From Paraburkholderia sp. FT54 (GTDB lineage Bacteria; Pseudomonadota; Gammaproteobacteria; Burkholderiales; Burkholderiaceae), in the NCBI RefSeq assembly GCF_031585635.1, contig NZ_CP134196.1, positions 806,001 to 870,000 on the forward strand: a stretch of DNA of 64,000 nt. The letters are read 5' to 3'. How positions within the stretch are numbered: the stretch's first letter is position 1; each line of letters starts with the position of its first letter. The notes under the pieces were generated by a model, which was not told the DNA's origin, did not search any database, and saw only the letters and a list, made by a program, of their open reading frames with translations. Both the position numbers and the translations under genes were made by a program. Shown here piece after piece: positions 54,965 through 63,345 of this stretch.

Positions 54965-55154
54965 CGCTCGGGTCTGCCCGGTCATCCGGGACACAGGTCC
55001 CCTCGCATCGCATGAATCGGCGCGGTCCCGGCTGGCAGCCGGGACCACCGCCTCATGTGCGCTCCTGCTCCGACACGGAGAATTCGATTCAGACGGTGAC
55101 CATGCGAAGTCTCGCTGCGCCGCTCGAATCCCATTCCCGTCGAGGAGTAGTGCC

Positions 55155-56123
55155 ATGAATGCTATCCAGGCTGAGTTGCCGTCCCAGCGTTACGCCAGAT
55201 GTATTGAAGTGTCCCGGCGTATCCGCTGGGACATCGATCGCGACGTGATTCGCGGACGCCGCTTCGACCTCGCGCACAAGTTCCTGCCCGATGGCCTCAC
55301 GGAAGTCGTACGGTTGCCGTTCCTGAACGAGACCGAACGCCGCCTGATGTCGCAGGTGCAGGGACGCACTTACGCGAACATGTTCCGACTGGTCGAGCGT
55401 TTTGTCGGCGCGAAGATGCTCGAAGTCGGCCGCGATCACGCACTGGGTGACCAGATCGCGCTCGAAGCCGTGATGCGTTTCACCGAGGAGGAACTGAAGC
55501 ATCAGGAACTGTTCCGCCGCATCGAGATACTGGCCGGTGAAGACATGCCGGCGGGTTATCGCTTCTTGCCGCCGACCGATGACGTCGCGAACTTCGTTCT
55601 CGGCAAATCGACGTGGGCCATTCTCGCGCTGACTTGCTGCATCGAAATCGTGACGCAAGTGCATTACCGCCAGAGCATGGAAGTCGACGACAGTCTGTCA
55701 CCGCTGTTCAAGGACGTGTTCCTGTTTCACTGGAAGGAAGAGTCGCAGCACGCGATCATCGACGAACTCGAATGGGGGCGCGACGATGCGAAGCTCGATG
55801 CCACGGCACGTAACGCGGCGATTGGCGACCTGATCGAATTGATCGGCGCGGTGGACGGGTTGCTGCAATTGCAGTCCGAGGCTGACGCGGAATACTTTCT
55901 TGCCAATGCTGGGCGGATATTCACGGATCACGAACAGGCTCGCGTGAAAGCCGGGATGCTGGATGCGTACCGCTGGCAGTACATCGTGTCGGGTGTCGAA
56001 GAACCACGGTTTTCCCGGCTTTTGACGAGCCTTATCGACGAACGCCAGGGCGAGCGGCTGGGTGCGTCGCTCGCTCCGATCGCGCGGCGCAAGTTGAGCA
56101 GTGTGATGCTGAATCAGATGTGA
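55155..56123 (+). CDS. Ferritin-like diiron protein with AurF-type ligand spacing
   Basis: 322 residues, helical, no signal peptide. Carboxylate/His ligands are visible in the order ExxH (EEELKHQELF, Glu113-His116), Glu164 in CCIEIV, and HxxxExxH (FHWKEESQHA, His192-Glu196-His199). The ExxH then HxxxExxH spacing equals that of the N-oxygenase AurF, so it is a candidate non-haem diiron oxygenase; a storage or structural role is also possible. The substrate is unknown. AGGAG is ideally placed before the ATG at 55155. It follows the hydrolase-LuxR fusion. Confidence 0.75.
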   Translation: MNAIQAELPSQRYARCIEVSRRIRWDIDRDVIRGRRFDLAHKFLPDGLTEVVRLPFLNETERRLMSQVQGRTYANMFRLVERFVGAKMLEVGRDHALGDQIALEAVMRFTEEELKHQELFRRIEILAGEDMPAGYRFLPPTDDVANFVLGKSTWAILALTCCIEIVTQVHYRQSMEVDDSLSPLFKDVFLFHWKEESQHAIIDELEWGRDDAKLDATARNAAIGDLIELIGAVDGLLQLQSEADAEYFLANAGRIFTDHEQARVKAGMLDAYRWQYIVSGVEEPRFSRLLTSLIDERQGERLGASLAPIARRKLSSVMLNQM

Positions 56124-56294
56124 TGGCCAGAGCTGGTCGTCTGGTCACCGATGAGGCGCCGGTGTCGTCATCATGGTTCATCAACGCCCGCCTGTAAGGA
56201 GTTTGATGCCGGCAAAAAAGAGCGTCGATCTGAAGCAGACCGACGCTCAAAGGAAGAACCCACTGTCCACAGGTTCACACACACGGCATCGCCA

Positions 56295-56615
56295 TCAATG
56301 CGTCGGCATGGTCTGCATTGCCGGCTGGTTGTCGTTGAGCGCGCTCGTTTGGGCTGCGTGCATGGCAGCCACTTTTCTTTCCGCTTCCTGAATGTCGGCG
56401 GGATAGTTACTGTCGTCGCCGCGAGACGGGTCGTATCCGGCGGCTTCCAACTCCTCGAGTTCATGGCGCACGTCGGCGCGCGTGAGCTGATGCGTGGCGG
56501 GCGTGGTCGAGGTTTGCGCATAGGCGCCGTTCGATGTCGCCAGAAGGGCGGCGCTTACGACGAATGTGGCGGACAGGGCCCGGACCGTGAGACGGTTCAG
56601 CGAGGTCAGTTTCAT
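56295..56615 (-). CDS. DUF4148 family periplasmic protein
   Basis: 106 residues. Signal peptide (MKLTSLNRLTVRALSATFVV, cut near AYA-Q) and the DUF4148 core TRADVRHELEELEAAGYDPS with DSNYPADIQEAERKVAA. These small proteins are abundant in Burkholderia and Paraburkholderia; function unknown. AGGAGTATTGAC precedes the ATG. Confidence 0.88.
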   Translation of the reverse strand: MKLTSLNRLTVRALSATFVVSAALLATSNGAYAQTSTTPATHQLTRADVRHELEELEAAGYDPSRGDDSNYPADIQEAERKVAAMHAAQTSALNDNQPAMQTMPTH

Positions 56616-56801
56616 GTCAATACTCCTCAATGTGCGAGCGCAAGTTCGAACTCGACGTGAGTCGGCATCAGCACGCTCTGAACCGGTAAACCATCGGAGT
56701 GGAGTTCTTATTCCCGGCAGAGCGTTGAAAAGAGAGCGGGAATAACCGTGTCGGATTCGGAGTCTTGCAGTTCGTGAAGACACGAATTGGGGGTGATCAA
56801 A

Positions 56802-56993
56802 ATGGACATCATCGACATGGCCCGTCAGTCAGGGATGGCGGTTATTCTCGACGCCCGGATCGGCCGCGAGGAATACCACAGTGTGTGCGGTTCGCTGTCA
56901 GCGCTGCAGAAATTTGCCGACGCTATTCGCTATACGACGGCGAACCACAGAACGGGCGACAAGCGGCAGGAACGGCCTGCACGTGGTGCCTGA
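56802..56993 (+). CDS. Small hypothetical protein coupled to the membrane module
   Basis: 63 residues (MDIIDMARQSGMAVILDARI-GREEYHSVCGSL...). No family recognised. GGGGGTG lies upstream of the ATG. Its stop (56991-56993) is one base before the ATG of the membrane module gene, so the two are probably translated together. Confidence 0.55.
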   Translation: MDIIDMARQSGMAVILDARIGREEYHSVCGSLSALQKFADAIRYTTANHRTGDKRQERPARGA

Positions 56994-56994
56994 A

Positions 56995-57876
56995 ATGAAT
57001 CGAACACGTATCGCCGCCTGGAAGCCGCCGTGCCCGGCAGACTTATTCCGAGCCGCCGGGCGCGAACCGCCAGCGTTTTTTCGGCGGCCGCTGAGTTTGT
57101 CCGCGCTCAACGTCAGGGAATCGACCGTGCATGCTCTGCTGCGTCGTTTTCAGCTCGTGTCCGGCGTGGTTCTGCTGGTCTATCTTTTTCTGCATCTGGT
57201 CAATCATGCGCTGGGGATCTGGTCGCTGGATCTTGCCGGGCGCGGTCTCGTGCTGGCGCTGCGGTTATGGCGCAGCGTGCCTGGAACGGTGCTGCTATAT
57301 GGCGCGGCGTTACTGCATTTTTCACTGGCGCTGCGAACCATCTACGGACGCCGCCACTGGACGCTGCCGCTGACTGAATGGGTTCGACTTTGGGCGGGAC
57401 TGAGTCTGCCTCTGCTGCTGATCCGGCATGCCGTGTCCACCCGGCTTGCCTCCTCGCTGTACGGCTTTGAACCGAACTATGAGCGCATTGTGATATCGCT
57501 CATCACCAGCGGCACCCAGGGCTTGCAGCTTGCACTACTCGCGCCGGGCTGGCTGCATGGTTGTCTCGGACTGTGGCTGCGCGTGCGCCATCGTGCCATG
57601 GCGCGTCGCGCGAAGCCGGCTCTGATCGCGCTGCTTGTTGTATTGCCGTTGCTTTCCGCTGCCGGGTTTATACGAATGAAGCAAACGGTCGTCGCAATCA
57701 GTGTCGGGCCATTGCGACCCGATCCGAAACTGGTCGCGCATCAAGTCACGCTCGATGCATGGCGCCACAATATCTTGATGCTATATCTGTGCTTGCTGAT
57801 AAGCGCGTTCGCGGCGGGTCAAGTACGCAACTGGCTGGAGCGTCGGCGACTTCGGAAAGCGGCGCTCAACGTCTGA
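56995..57876 (+). CDS. Orphan adenylate-cyclase-type membrane domain protein
   Basis: 293 residues, six predicted membrane helices from about residue 45. The sequence LLRRFQLVSGVVLLVYLFLH-LVNHALG, GTVLLYGAALLHFSLALRTI, LLLIRHAVSTRLA and PGWLHGCLGLWLRVRHR matches the N-terminal cytochrome-b-like module that in many rhizobial and Burkholderiales class III adenylate cyclases precedes a 2Fe-2S ferredoxin domain and the cyclase. Four membrane His (HLVNH, LLHF, RHAV, WLHG) could bind haem. Here the protein stops after the last helix (RRRLRKAALNV); no ferredoxin or cyclase sequence is found in any frame downstream. Either a free subunit or a truncated relic. Confidence 0.7.
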   Translation: MNRTRIAAWKPPCPADLFRAAGREPPAFFRRPLSLSALNVRESTVHALLRRFQLVSGVVLLVYLFLHLVNHALGIWSLDLAGRGLVLALRLWRSVPGTVLLYGAALLHFSLALRTIYGRRHWTLPLTEWVRLWAGLSLPLLLIRHAVSTRLASSLYGFEPNYERIVISLITSGTQGLQLALLAPGWLHGCLGLWLRVRHRAMARRAKPALIALLVVLPLLSAAGFIRMKQTVVAISVGPLRPDPKLVAHQVTLDAWRHNILMLYLCLLISAFAAGQVRNWLERRRLRKAALNV

Positions 57877-57984
57877 CTCTCGGAATTCGTGAAAAGCCGA
57901 TGCGGCTAAGAAGATGCCGCCGAGCTTCAGGTGCAGCGCCAAGGTCTCGCGTCCATCTCTGGCATCGAGGATCGGCGCCAGACA

Positions 57985-59481
57985 TCACATAAGCACGCCG
58001 GCGACACTCGACCTGGCAGCGGCCGTCGGCAACTCGAAGCAGAACGTCGTGCCGGTTCCCGCCGTTTCGAGCAGACGTATCTGGCTATGGTGCAATTGCA
58101 GCATGCGCTGGACGATCAGCAACCCCAATCCACCGCCCCGATGCGCGCCGCCGGAACTGAATGGGCGTTCGAACAGACCCTCGCGCTGCTCGGGCGGAAT
58201 GCCGGGGCCCGTGTCGCTGACCGTGATCGACACCTTGCCGTCCTTGTGCGCGAGATCGACTTCGATCGATCCTTCGGCGGGTGTATGGCGAATCGCGTTG
58301 TCGAGCAGATTCGTCAGCACGCGCTCGATCATGCCGAGATCAGCGCAAACGTTCGGCAGGCGTGGCGGAATGACCGCGCGCAACTGAATGTGCCGCGCCT
58401 CGGCCGGCAATTCGAATTTCTGAAAGACGTCCTGCACCAGATCAACCAGCGAGAACTGTTCGAGCGCGGGTTGCACGTTGCCGTGTTCGAGCCGGGCCAG
58501 TTCGAACAAGGCCTGCGCCAGCCGGCCTACCTTGACGCTTTGTGCGAGCGCGATCGCCAGATAGCGTTTGCGCTCCGTTTCGCCGAGCGTGTCGGACTTC
58601 AGCGACAGCGTTTCGAGGTAACCGTGCAGCGAGGTCAACGGCGTGCGCAGGTCGTGCGAAATATTGGCGATCAACTCGCGGCGCTGCTGGTCCTGCCGCC
58701 TCAACGCGCGCCATTGTTCGCCGATGCGGTTCGCCATCTGCGCGAACGTCGCTTCGAGTACGGCGATTTCGTCGCGCCGTCCGGCCGGCGACGAACGCGG
58801 CACGCTCGGCTGGGTGTCGGGCTCGCCCTGCGCATCGAAGCGGCGCATGGCGTCGGTCAGGCGGCGCAGCGGCCGCGTGATGAGGCCGAAGGCGGTCAAA
58901 CCGGCGAGCAGGCCCAATAGGGCGACCAGCGCCATCGACCACAATGTCGTGCGCAGCACGGAACTGGCCGCCACGCGCGCGGCCAGCGCGTCGTGTTCCT
59001 CGCCGAGCAGGACTACGTAGATATAGCCGGACGGCGCCTGTCCGCTCAGTTGCAGCGGCGCGGCGCTGAACACCTTTTTGCCGTCGACGCTGCGCGGATC
59101 GTCGCCGAGAATCGGCAGCGGCTCTCCCGCGATGAACTGCCGGATGGGCGCAAGATTCAGCTGTTCACGCTTGACGTGTCCCACGGGCGCGTCGTCGCCC
59201 TGAATGCGCCCTTGATTGTCGAGCAGATACACCTCGACGCTCGGATTCACCCTCATGAGCTGGCCGAACAGTTGCCGGACCGCGTCGGGCCGCAAGCCGC
59301 TGGCGTCCATCAGCGTGGTGCGGTGAGCGATATGGTCGGCGAGATTGCGCGACAGGCTCTGGATGACTTCCTTTTCGTGCAGATCGCTCGAACGGATTTG
59401 CAGGAAGGCCGACGCGCCGCAGCATGCCAGCAGCAGCACGGAGAAAACGAGCGAGAGCCGCTGGGTCAGCGTCAGATTCAC
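57985..59481 (-). CDS. Membrane sensor histidine kinase
   Basis: 498 residues from the GTG at 59481. TM1 (about 3-23), a periplasmic domain (25-175), TM2 (about 185-208), HAMP (GLITRPLRRLTDAMRRFDAQ), HisKA with phospho-His in ELIANISHDLRTPLTSLHGY, and HATPase with LLDNAIRHTPAEGSIEV, VSDTGPGIPPEQ and GGGLGLLIVQRM. The GTG start overlaps the stop of the response regulator gene (GTGA). Both are divergent from DipZ and MsrA genes, so oxidised thiols or methionine, or copper/chlorine stress, are plausible signals. Confidence 0.9.
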   Translation of the reverse strand: MNLTLTQRLSLVFSVLLLACCGASAFLQIRSSDLHEKEVIQSLSRNLADHIAHRTTLMDASGLRPDAVRQLFGQLMRVNPSVEVYLLDNQGRIQGDDAPVGHVKREQLNLAPIRQFIAGEPLPILGDDPRSVDGKKVFSAAPLQLSGQAPSGYIYVVLLGEEHDALAARVAASSVLRTTLWSMALVALLGLLAGLTAFGLITRPLRRLTDAMRRFDAQGEPDTQPSVPRSSPAGRRDEIAVLEATFAQMANRIGEQWRALRRQDQQRRELIANISHDLRTPLTSLHGYLETLSLKSDTLGETERKRYLAIALAQSVKVGRLAQALFELARLEHGNVQPALEQFSLVDLVQDVFQKFELPAEARHIQLRAVIPPRLPNVCADLGMIERVLTNLLDNAIRHTPAEGSIEVDLAHKDGKVSITVSDTGPGIPPEQREGLFERPFSSGGAHRGGGLGLLIVQRMLQLHHSQIRLLETAGTGTTFCFELPTAAARSSVAGVLM

Positions 59482-60215
59482 GATGCGTCCTTCGGTGCGC
59501 CGGCTGGCTCGCCGGGCACGGCGAGCTTGTAGCCGCGTCCCCAGACGGTCAGGATGCGCTCGGGTTGGGCCGGATCGGCCTCGATCTTCGCGCGCAGCCG
59601 GTTGATATGAGTGTTGACGGTGTGCTCGTAACCCTCGTGCTGATAGCCCCACACCGCATTGAGCAGGTCCATGCGCGAGAACACTTTGCCGGGATGCCGC
59701 GCGAAGTAGTAGAGCAGGTCGAATTCGCGCGGCGTGAGTTCGATCGGCTTGCCGTCGACGGCGGCTTCGCGCGTGAGCGGATCGATCGACAAGCCGGCGA
59801 CGCGCAGACTGCCGGCTTCGAGTTTCGAGTCTTTCGCCAGCGCGTCGACGCGGCGCAGCAACGCCTTCACGCGCGCCACCAGTTCGAGCACGGAGAACGG
59901 TTTGGCGAGATAGTCGTCCGCGCCGAGTTCGAGGCCGAGAATCCGGTGTACTTCGCTCGAACGCGCGCTGGTGATGATGATCGGCGTATAGCGCGTCATC
60001 GCGCGGGCGCGCCGGCAGATTTCCAGTCCGTCGACGCCGGGCAGCATCAGATCGAGAATCAGCGCGTCCCAGCCGCCTTGTTCCAGCAGGCGCAACCCTT
60101 CATTGCCGTCAGCGCTGTGGACGACTTCATAGCGCTCGTCGCGCAAATGCAGACTCAGCACGTTGGCGATGTCGACGTCGTCTTCGACGATCAGGATGCG
60201 CTTCGGATTGTCCAT
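59478..60215 (-). CDS. OmpR-family response regulator
   Basis: 245 residues. Receiver: RILIVEDDVDIANVLSLHLR, phospho-Asp in DALILDLMLPGVDG, Lys in GADDYLAKPFSVLEL. The winged-helix output domain (IELTPREFDLLYYFARHPGK, YEHTVNTHINRLRAKIEADP, LTVWGRGYKLAV) is of PhoB/OmpR type. Cognate kinase overlaps by four bases. It is divergent from dipZ, with 266 bases between; no direct repeat is clear enough to name a binding site. Confidence 0.93.
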   Translation of the reverse strand: MDNPKRILIVEDDVDIANVLSLHLRDERYEVVHSADGNEGLRLLEQGGWDALILDLMLPGVDGLEICRRARAMTRYTPIIITSARSSEVHRILGLELGADDYLAKPFSVLELVARVKALLRRVDALAKDSKLEAGSLRVAGLSIDPLTREAAVDGKPIELTPREFDLLYYFARHPGKVFSRMDLLNAVWGYQHEGYEHTVNTHINRLRAKIEADPAQPERILTVWGRGYKLAVPGEPAGAPKDAS

Positions 60216-60481
60216 GGTGGGCTAGAGCCGCGGTTCAGGGCGTGTTGAGGAGGAGGGCCGGGGCACGGCCGCCGGGAAAGGCGGCCATGGCGCCATTGTG
60301 CAAAATTTCCGGGCAGCGAGTTATCACATTTAATTTAACTTTTCGTGAGGACTTCGACACCGCCGGCGCTCTAGGATGTGGGCACTTTCCGCGGTATCAG
60401 GCTTTGGATGAACCGCATGCCGGCTGCCGCCCGGGCCAGCATGCTCACTTTAACCGACCTCAACGAACGTTCGGAACTGAC

Positions 60482-62347
60482 ATGTTACTCATCGTTCTCG
60501 CCTATCTCGGCGGCGCCCTTACGATTCTCAGCCCGTGCATCCTGCCGGTGCTGCCCTTCGTTTTCGCGCGCGCCGACCAGCCATTCGTGCGCAGCGGGTT
60601 GCCCTTGCTCGTTGGCATGGCGCTGACCTTCGCTCTCGTTGCGACGCTCGCCGCCGTGGGCGGCGGCTGGGTCACACAGGCCAACCAGTATGGCCGCTGG
60701 GTGGCTATCGCACTGCTCGCGATTTTCGGGCTGACGCTGCTGTTCCCACGCTTCGCCGATCATCTGATGCGGCCGCTCGTCAGCGCCGGCAATCGGCTGT
60801 CGAATTTCGCGCAGGCCGACGGCCAGCAGGTCCGCGCGGGTTCGTCGTTTCTGCTTGGCATTGCAACAGGCCTCCTGTGGGCGCCGTGCGCCGGTCCGAT
60901 TCTCGGTCTCGTGCTGACCGGTGCGGCACTGCGCGGCGCGAGCGTCGGCACGACGTTGCTGCTGGTGGCCTACGCGGCCGGCGCGGCGACTTCGCTGGCG
61001 GTGGCGCTGCTGATCGGCGGCAAGGTGTTCACGGCGATGAAACGTTCGCTGGGCGCGGGCGAATGGATTCGCCGCGGCATCGGCGCGTTGATGTTGTGCG
61101 GCGTGGCGGCGATCGCACTCGGTTTCGATACCGGCGTGCTCGCTCGCGTCTCGACGGTTGCGACCGGTGGTCTCGAACAGAAGCTCGTCGATAGGCTTTC
61201 GCCGAACGCGGCGCCGGGCAAAGCGCCGCTCGCCGGCAATCCGGCCGATGCGTCCGGCGGCGCGATGGCGAGCGCCAACCCCGCGACTCGACCGGCCGTT
61301 AGTGCCGATGCGGACTCCGCCGTGACGTCCGGCGGCGCGATGATGCGCACTGCCGCCGACGCGGCGCCGCTGCCGGTCGAAGGCGTGCTGCCCCCGTTGA
61401 GCGGCGCGGTCCAATGGCTGAATTCGCCGCCGCTCACGACGCAGGATTTGCGCGGCAAGGTCGTGCTGGTGGATTTCTGGACTTACTCTTGCATCAACTG
61501 TCTGCGCTCGCTGCCGTATGTGAAAGCGTGGGCGCAGAAATACAAGGATCAGGGGCTTGTCGTGATCGGCGTGCATGCTCCGGAATTCGCTTTCGAACGC
61601 AATATCGACAACGTGAAGAAGGCGACGCACGACCTTGGTGTCGACTATCCCGTCGCGATCGACAACAACTACGCGATCTGGCGCGCGCTGAATAACCAGT
61701 ACTGGCCCGCGCACTATTTCGTCGATGCGAAAGGGCAGATCCGTTACCACCACTTCGGCGAAGGCGATTACGCGGAATCGGAAAAAGTGATACAGCGACT
61801 GCTGACCGAAGCGGGTCACGCGAACGCGTCGAAGGTTGCCATCGGTATTGCAAACGGCGGCGCGCAAGGCGTGCAGGCCGCGGCGGACAACGCCGACATG
61901 CAATCGACGGAAACCTATGTCGGTTATCAGCGCGCGGAAAACTTCGCGTCGCCGGGCGGGGAAGTGGCGGACAAGGCGCACACCTATGCCGCGCCGTCGC
62001 AACCTGGCGTCAACGACTGGGGTCTCGCCGGTTCATGGAATGTGGGCGCGGAGCACGCCACGCTGGTGGCGGCGTCGGGACGCATCGTGTATCGCTTTCA
62101 TGCACGCGACCTGCATCTGGTGCTCGGTCCGGGCAAGGACGGCAAGCCGGTGCGGTTTCGCGTGAGCGTCGACGGCGCCGCGCCTGGGGCATCGCACGGC
62201 ACCGACGTCGCCGCCGATGGCAGCGGCACCGTGACCGGGCAGCGTCTCTATCAACTGTTGCGGCAAACTGGCGAAGTCGGGGATCACACCTTCTCGATCG
62301 AGTTTCTGGACCCGGGCGTGCAGGCGTTTGCTTTCACGTTCGGTTGA
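60482..62347 (+). CDS. dipZ: DipZ-like CcdA-thioredoxin fusion protein
   Basis: 621 residues. A CcdA-type membrane domain of six helices (1-240) with LTILSPCILPVLPFVFARAD and TGLLWAPCAGPILGLVLTGA, whose Cys pair carries electrons across the membrane. An Ala-rich linker leads to a periplasmic TlpA/thioredoxin domain with VDFWTYSCINCLRSLPYVKA (CINC active site), then a C-terminal beta-sandwich domain (480-621). It brings reducing power to the periplasm. The long frame upstream of 60482 has no homology. 50 bases before msrA, so co-transcribed. Confidence 0.92.
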   Translation: MLLIVLAYLGGALTILSPCILPVLPFVFARADQPFVRSGLPLLVGMALTFALVATLAAVGGGWVTQANQYGRWVAIALLAIFGLTLLFPRFADHLMRPLVSAGNRLSNFAQADGQQVRAGSSFLLGIATGLLWAPCAGPILGLVLTGAALRGASVGTTLLLVAYAAGAATSLAVALLIGGKVFTAMKRSLGAGEWIRRGIGALMLCGVAAIALGFDTGVLARVSTVATGGLEQKLVDRLSPNAAPGKAPLAGNPADASGGAMASANPATRPAVSADADSAVTSGGAMMRTAADAAPLPVEGVLPPLSGAVQWLNSPPLTTQDLRGKVVLVDFWTYSCINCLRSLPYVKAWAQKYKDQGLVVIGVHAPEFAFERNIDNVKKATHDLGVDYPVAIDNNYAIWRALNNQYWPAHYFVDAKGQIRYHHFGEGDYAESEKVIQRLLTEAGHANASKVAIGIANGGAQGVQAAADNADMQSTETYVGYQRAENFASPGGEVADKAHTYAAPSQPGVNDWGLAGSWNVGAEHATLVAASGRIVYRFHARDLHLVLGPGKDGKPVRFRVSVDGAAPGASHGTDVAADGSGTVTGQRLYQLLRQTGEVGDHTFSIEFLDPGVQAFAFTFG

Positions 62348-62397
62348 ACCTGCGCGAGCGGGCAACCTCAACTCTCAACTGACCAAAAGGACTGACC

Positions 62398-63138
62398 ATG
62401 CGCACGATATCTACCAGCACAGCGTCGCTGCGGAAGCGTTTCTCCGTCACTCGAATCACGGGCCTCGTCATCGTCGCTCTGGGCGTGGCGGCGGCGCAGC
62501 ACGCCGCGCATTCGGCTGAAGCCGCCACGAAGATTCCTGCTCCCGTACAGGACGAAAAACCCGCCGCTACGCACAGTGAAACGGCGGTGTTCGCGGGCGG
62601 CTGCTTTTGGGGCGTGCAAGGCGTGTTCGAACACGTGCGCGGCGTGAAGCAGGTGGCCTCGGGTTACAGCGGTGGCGCGGCGTCTACGGCGCAATACGAA
62701 ACCGTCAGCGAAGGTGATACGGGGCACGCGGAGTCGGTGCAGATCACTTACGATCCGACGCAGATCACATATGGACGTTTGCTGCAAATATTCTTCTCGG
62801 TCGCGCACAATCCCACCGAGTTGGACTACCAGGGTCCCGATCACGGTACGCAATATCGTTCGGCGATTTTTCCGGTGAATGCAGTGCAGCGCGGTATCGC
62901 GCAGTCGTATATCGCGCAGCTCGACAACGCCCATGTGTTTTCAGCGAAAGTCGTGACGCGCGTGGAGGACTTCAAGGGCTTCTATCCGGCGGAGAGCTAC
63001 CACCAGAATTTCCTCGCGTTGCATCCGGACTACCCATACATCGCGATCAACGATCTGCCGAAGGTCACTGACCTGAAGCGGATGTTCCCGGATCTGTATC
63101 GCAACGATCCGGTGTTGTTTGCGACGACGGCGCGGTAG
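62398..63138 (+). CDS. msrA: Peptide-methionine (S)-S-oxide reductase MsrA, exported
   Basis: 246 residues. An N-terminal signal-anchor (about 16-42) puts it in the periplasm. The MsrA domain begins at about 62: AVFAGGCFWGVQGVFEHVRG (catalytic Cys in GCFWG), YSGGAASTAQYETVSEGDTG-HAESVQI and DHGTQYRSAIFPV, AESYHQNFL. It reduces Met-S-sulfoxide in exported proteins and should draw electrons from the DipZ protein encoded just upstream. Cytoplasmic MsrA is usually near 180 residues; the extra length is the export signal and tail. Confidence 0.93.
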   Translation: MRTISTSTASLRKRFSVTRITGLVIVALGVAAAQHAAHSAEAATKIPAPVQDEKPAATHSETAVFAGGCFWGVQGVFEHVRGVKQVASGYSGGAASTAQYETVSEGDTGHAESVQITYDPTQITYGRLLQIFFSVAHNPTELDYQGPDHGTQYRSAIFPVNAVQRGIAQSYIAQLDNAHVFSAKVVTRVEDFKGFYPAESYHQNFLALHPDYPYIAINDLPKVTDLKRMFPDLYRNDPVLFATTAR

Positions 63139-63206
63139 GACGTGAGCCCACGCGCCGTGGTCCCGGCTGGCCGCGGCGCCTTAGGACGCATTCGCCGGAA
63201 GCGGGC

Positions 63207-63345
63207 ATGACCCGACGGGCGCACGGGCCGCACGTCCTGGATGATGCGACCGTCGTCCAGCCGGATATAACGATTCGCTGCGCTGAAACAGCGAGCGTCG
63301 TGCGAAATCACGATCAACGTTGCCTTGGCCGGTTCACAGATCGGT
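63207..63345 (-). pseudogene. ABC-transporter ATPase C-terminal remnant
   Basis: Minus-strand translation reads KATLIVISHDARCFSAANRY and IRLDDGRIIQDV: the H-loop His and last strands of a MacB/LolD/DevA-type ATPase. Walker A, signature and Walker B are absent upstream. A remnant of a deleted exporter. Confidence 0.65.

Noticed and set aside
57877..57984. Frameshifted ferredoxin/cyclase continuation after the membrane module
   Set aside because: I read all three forward frames; no CxxxxCxxC ferredoxin loop or cyclase motif appears before the kinase gene.
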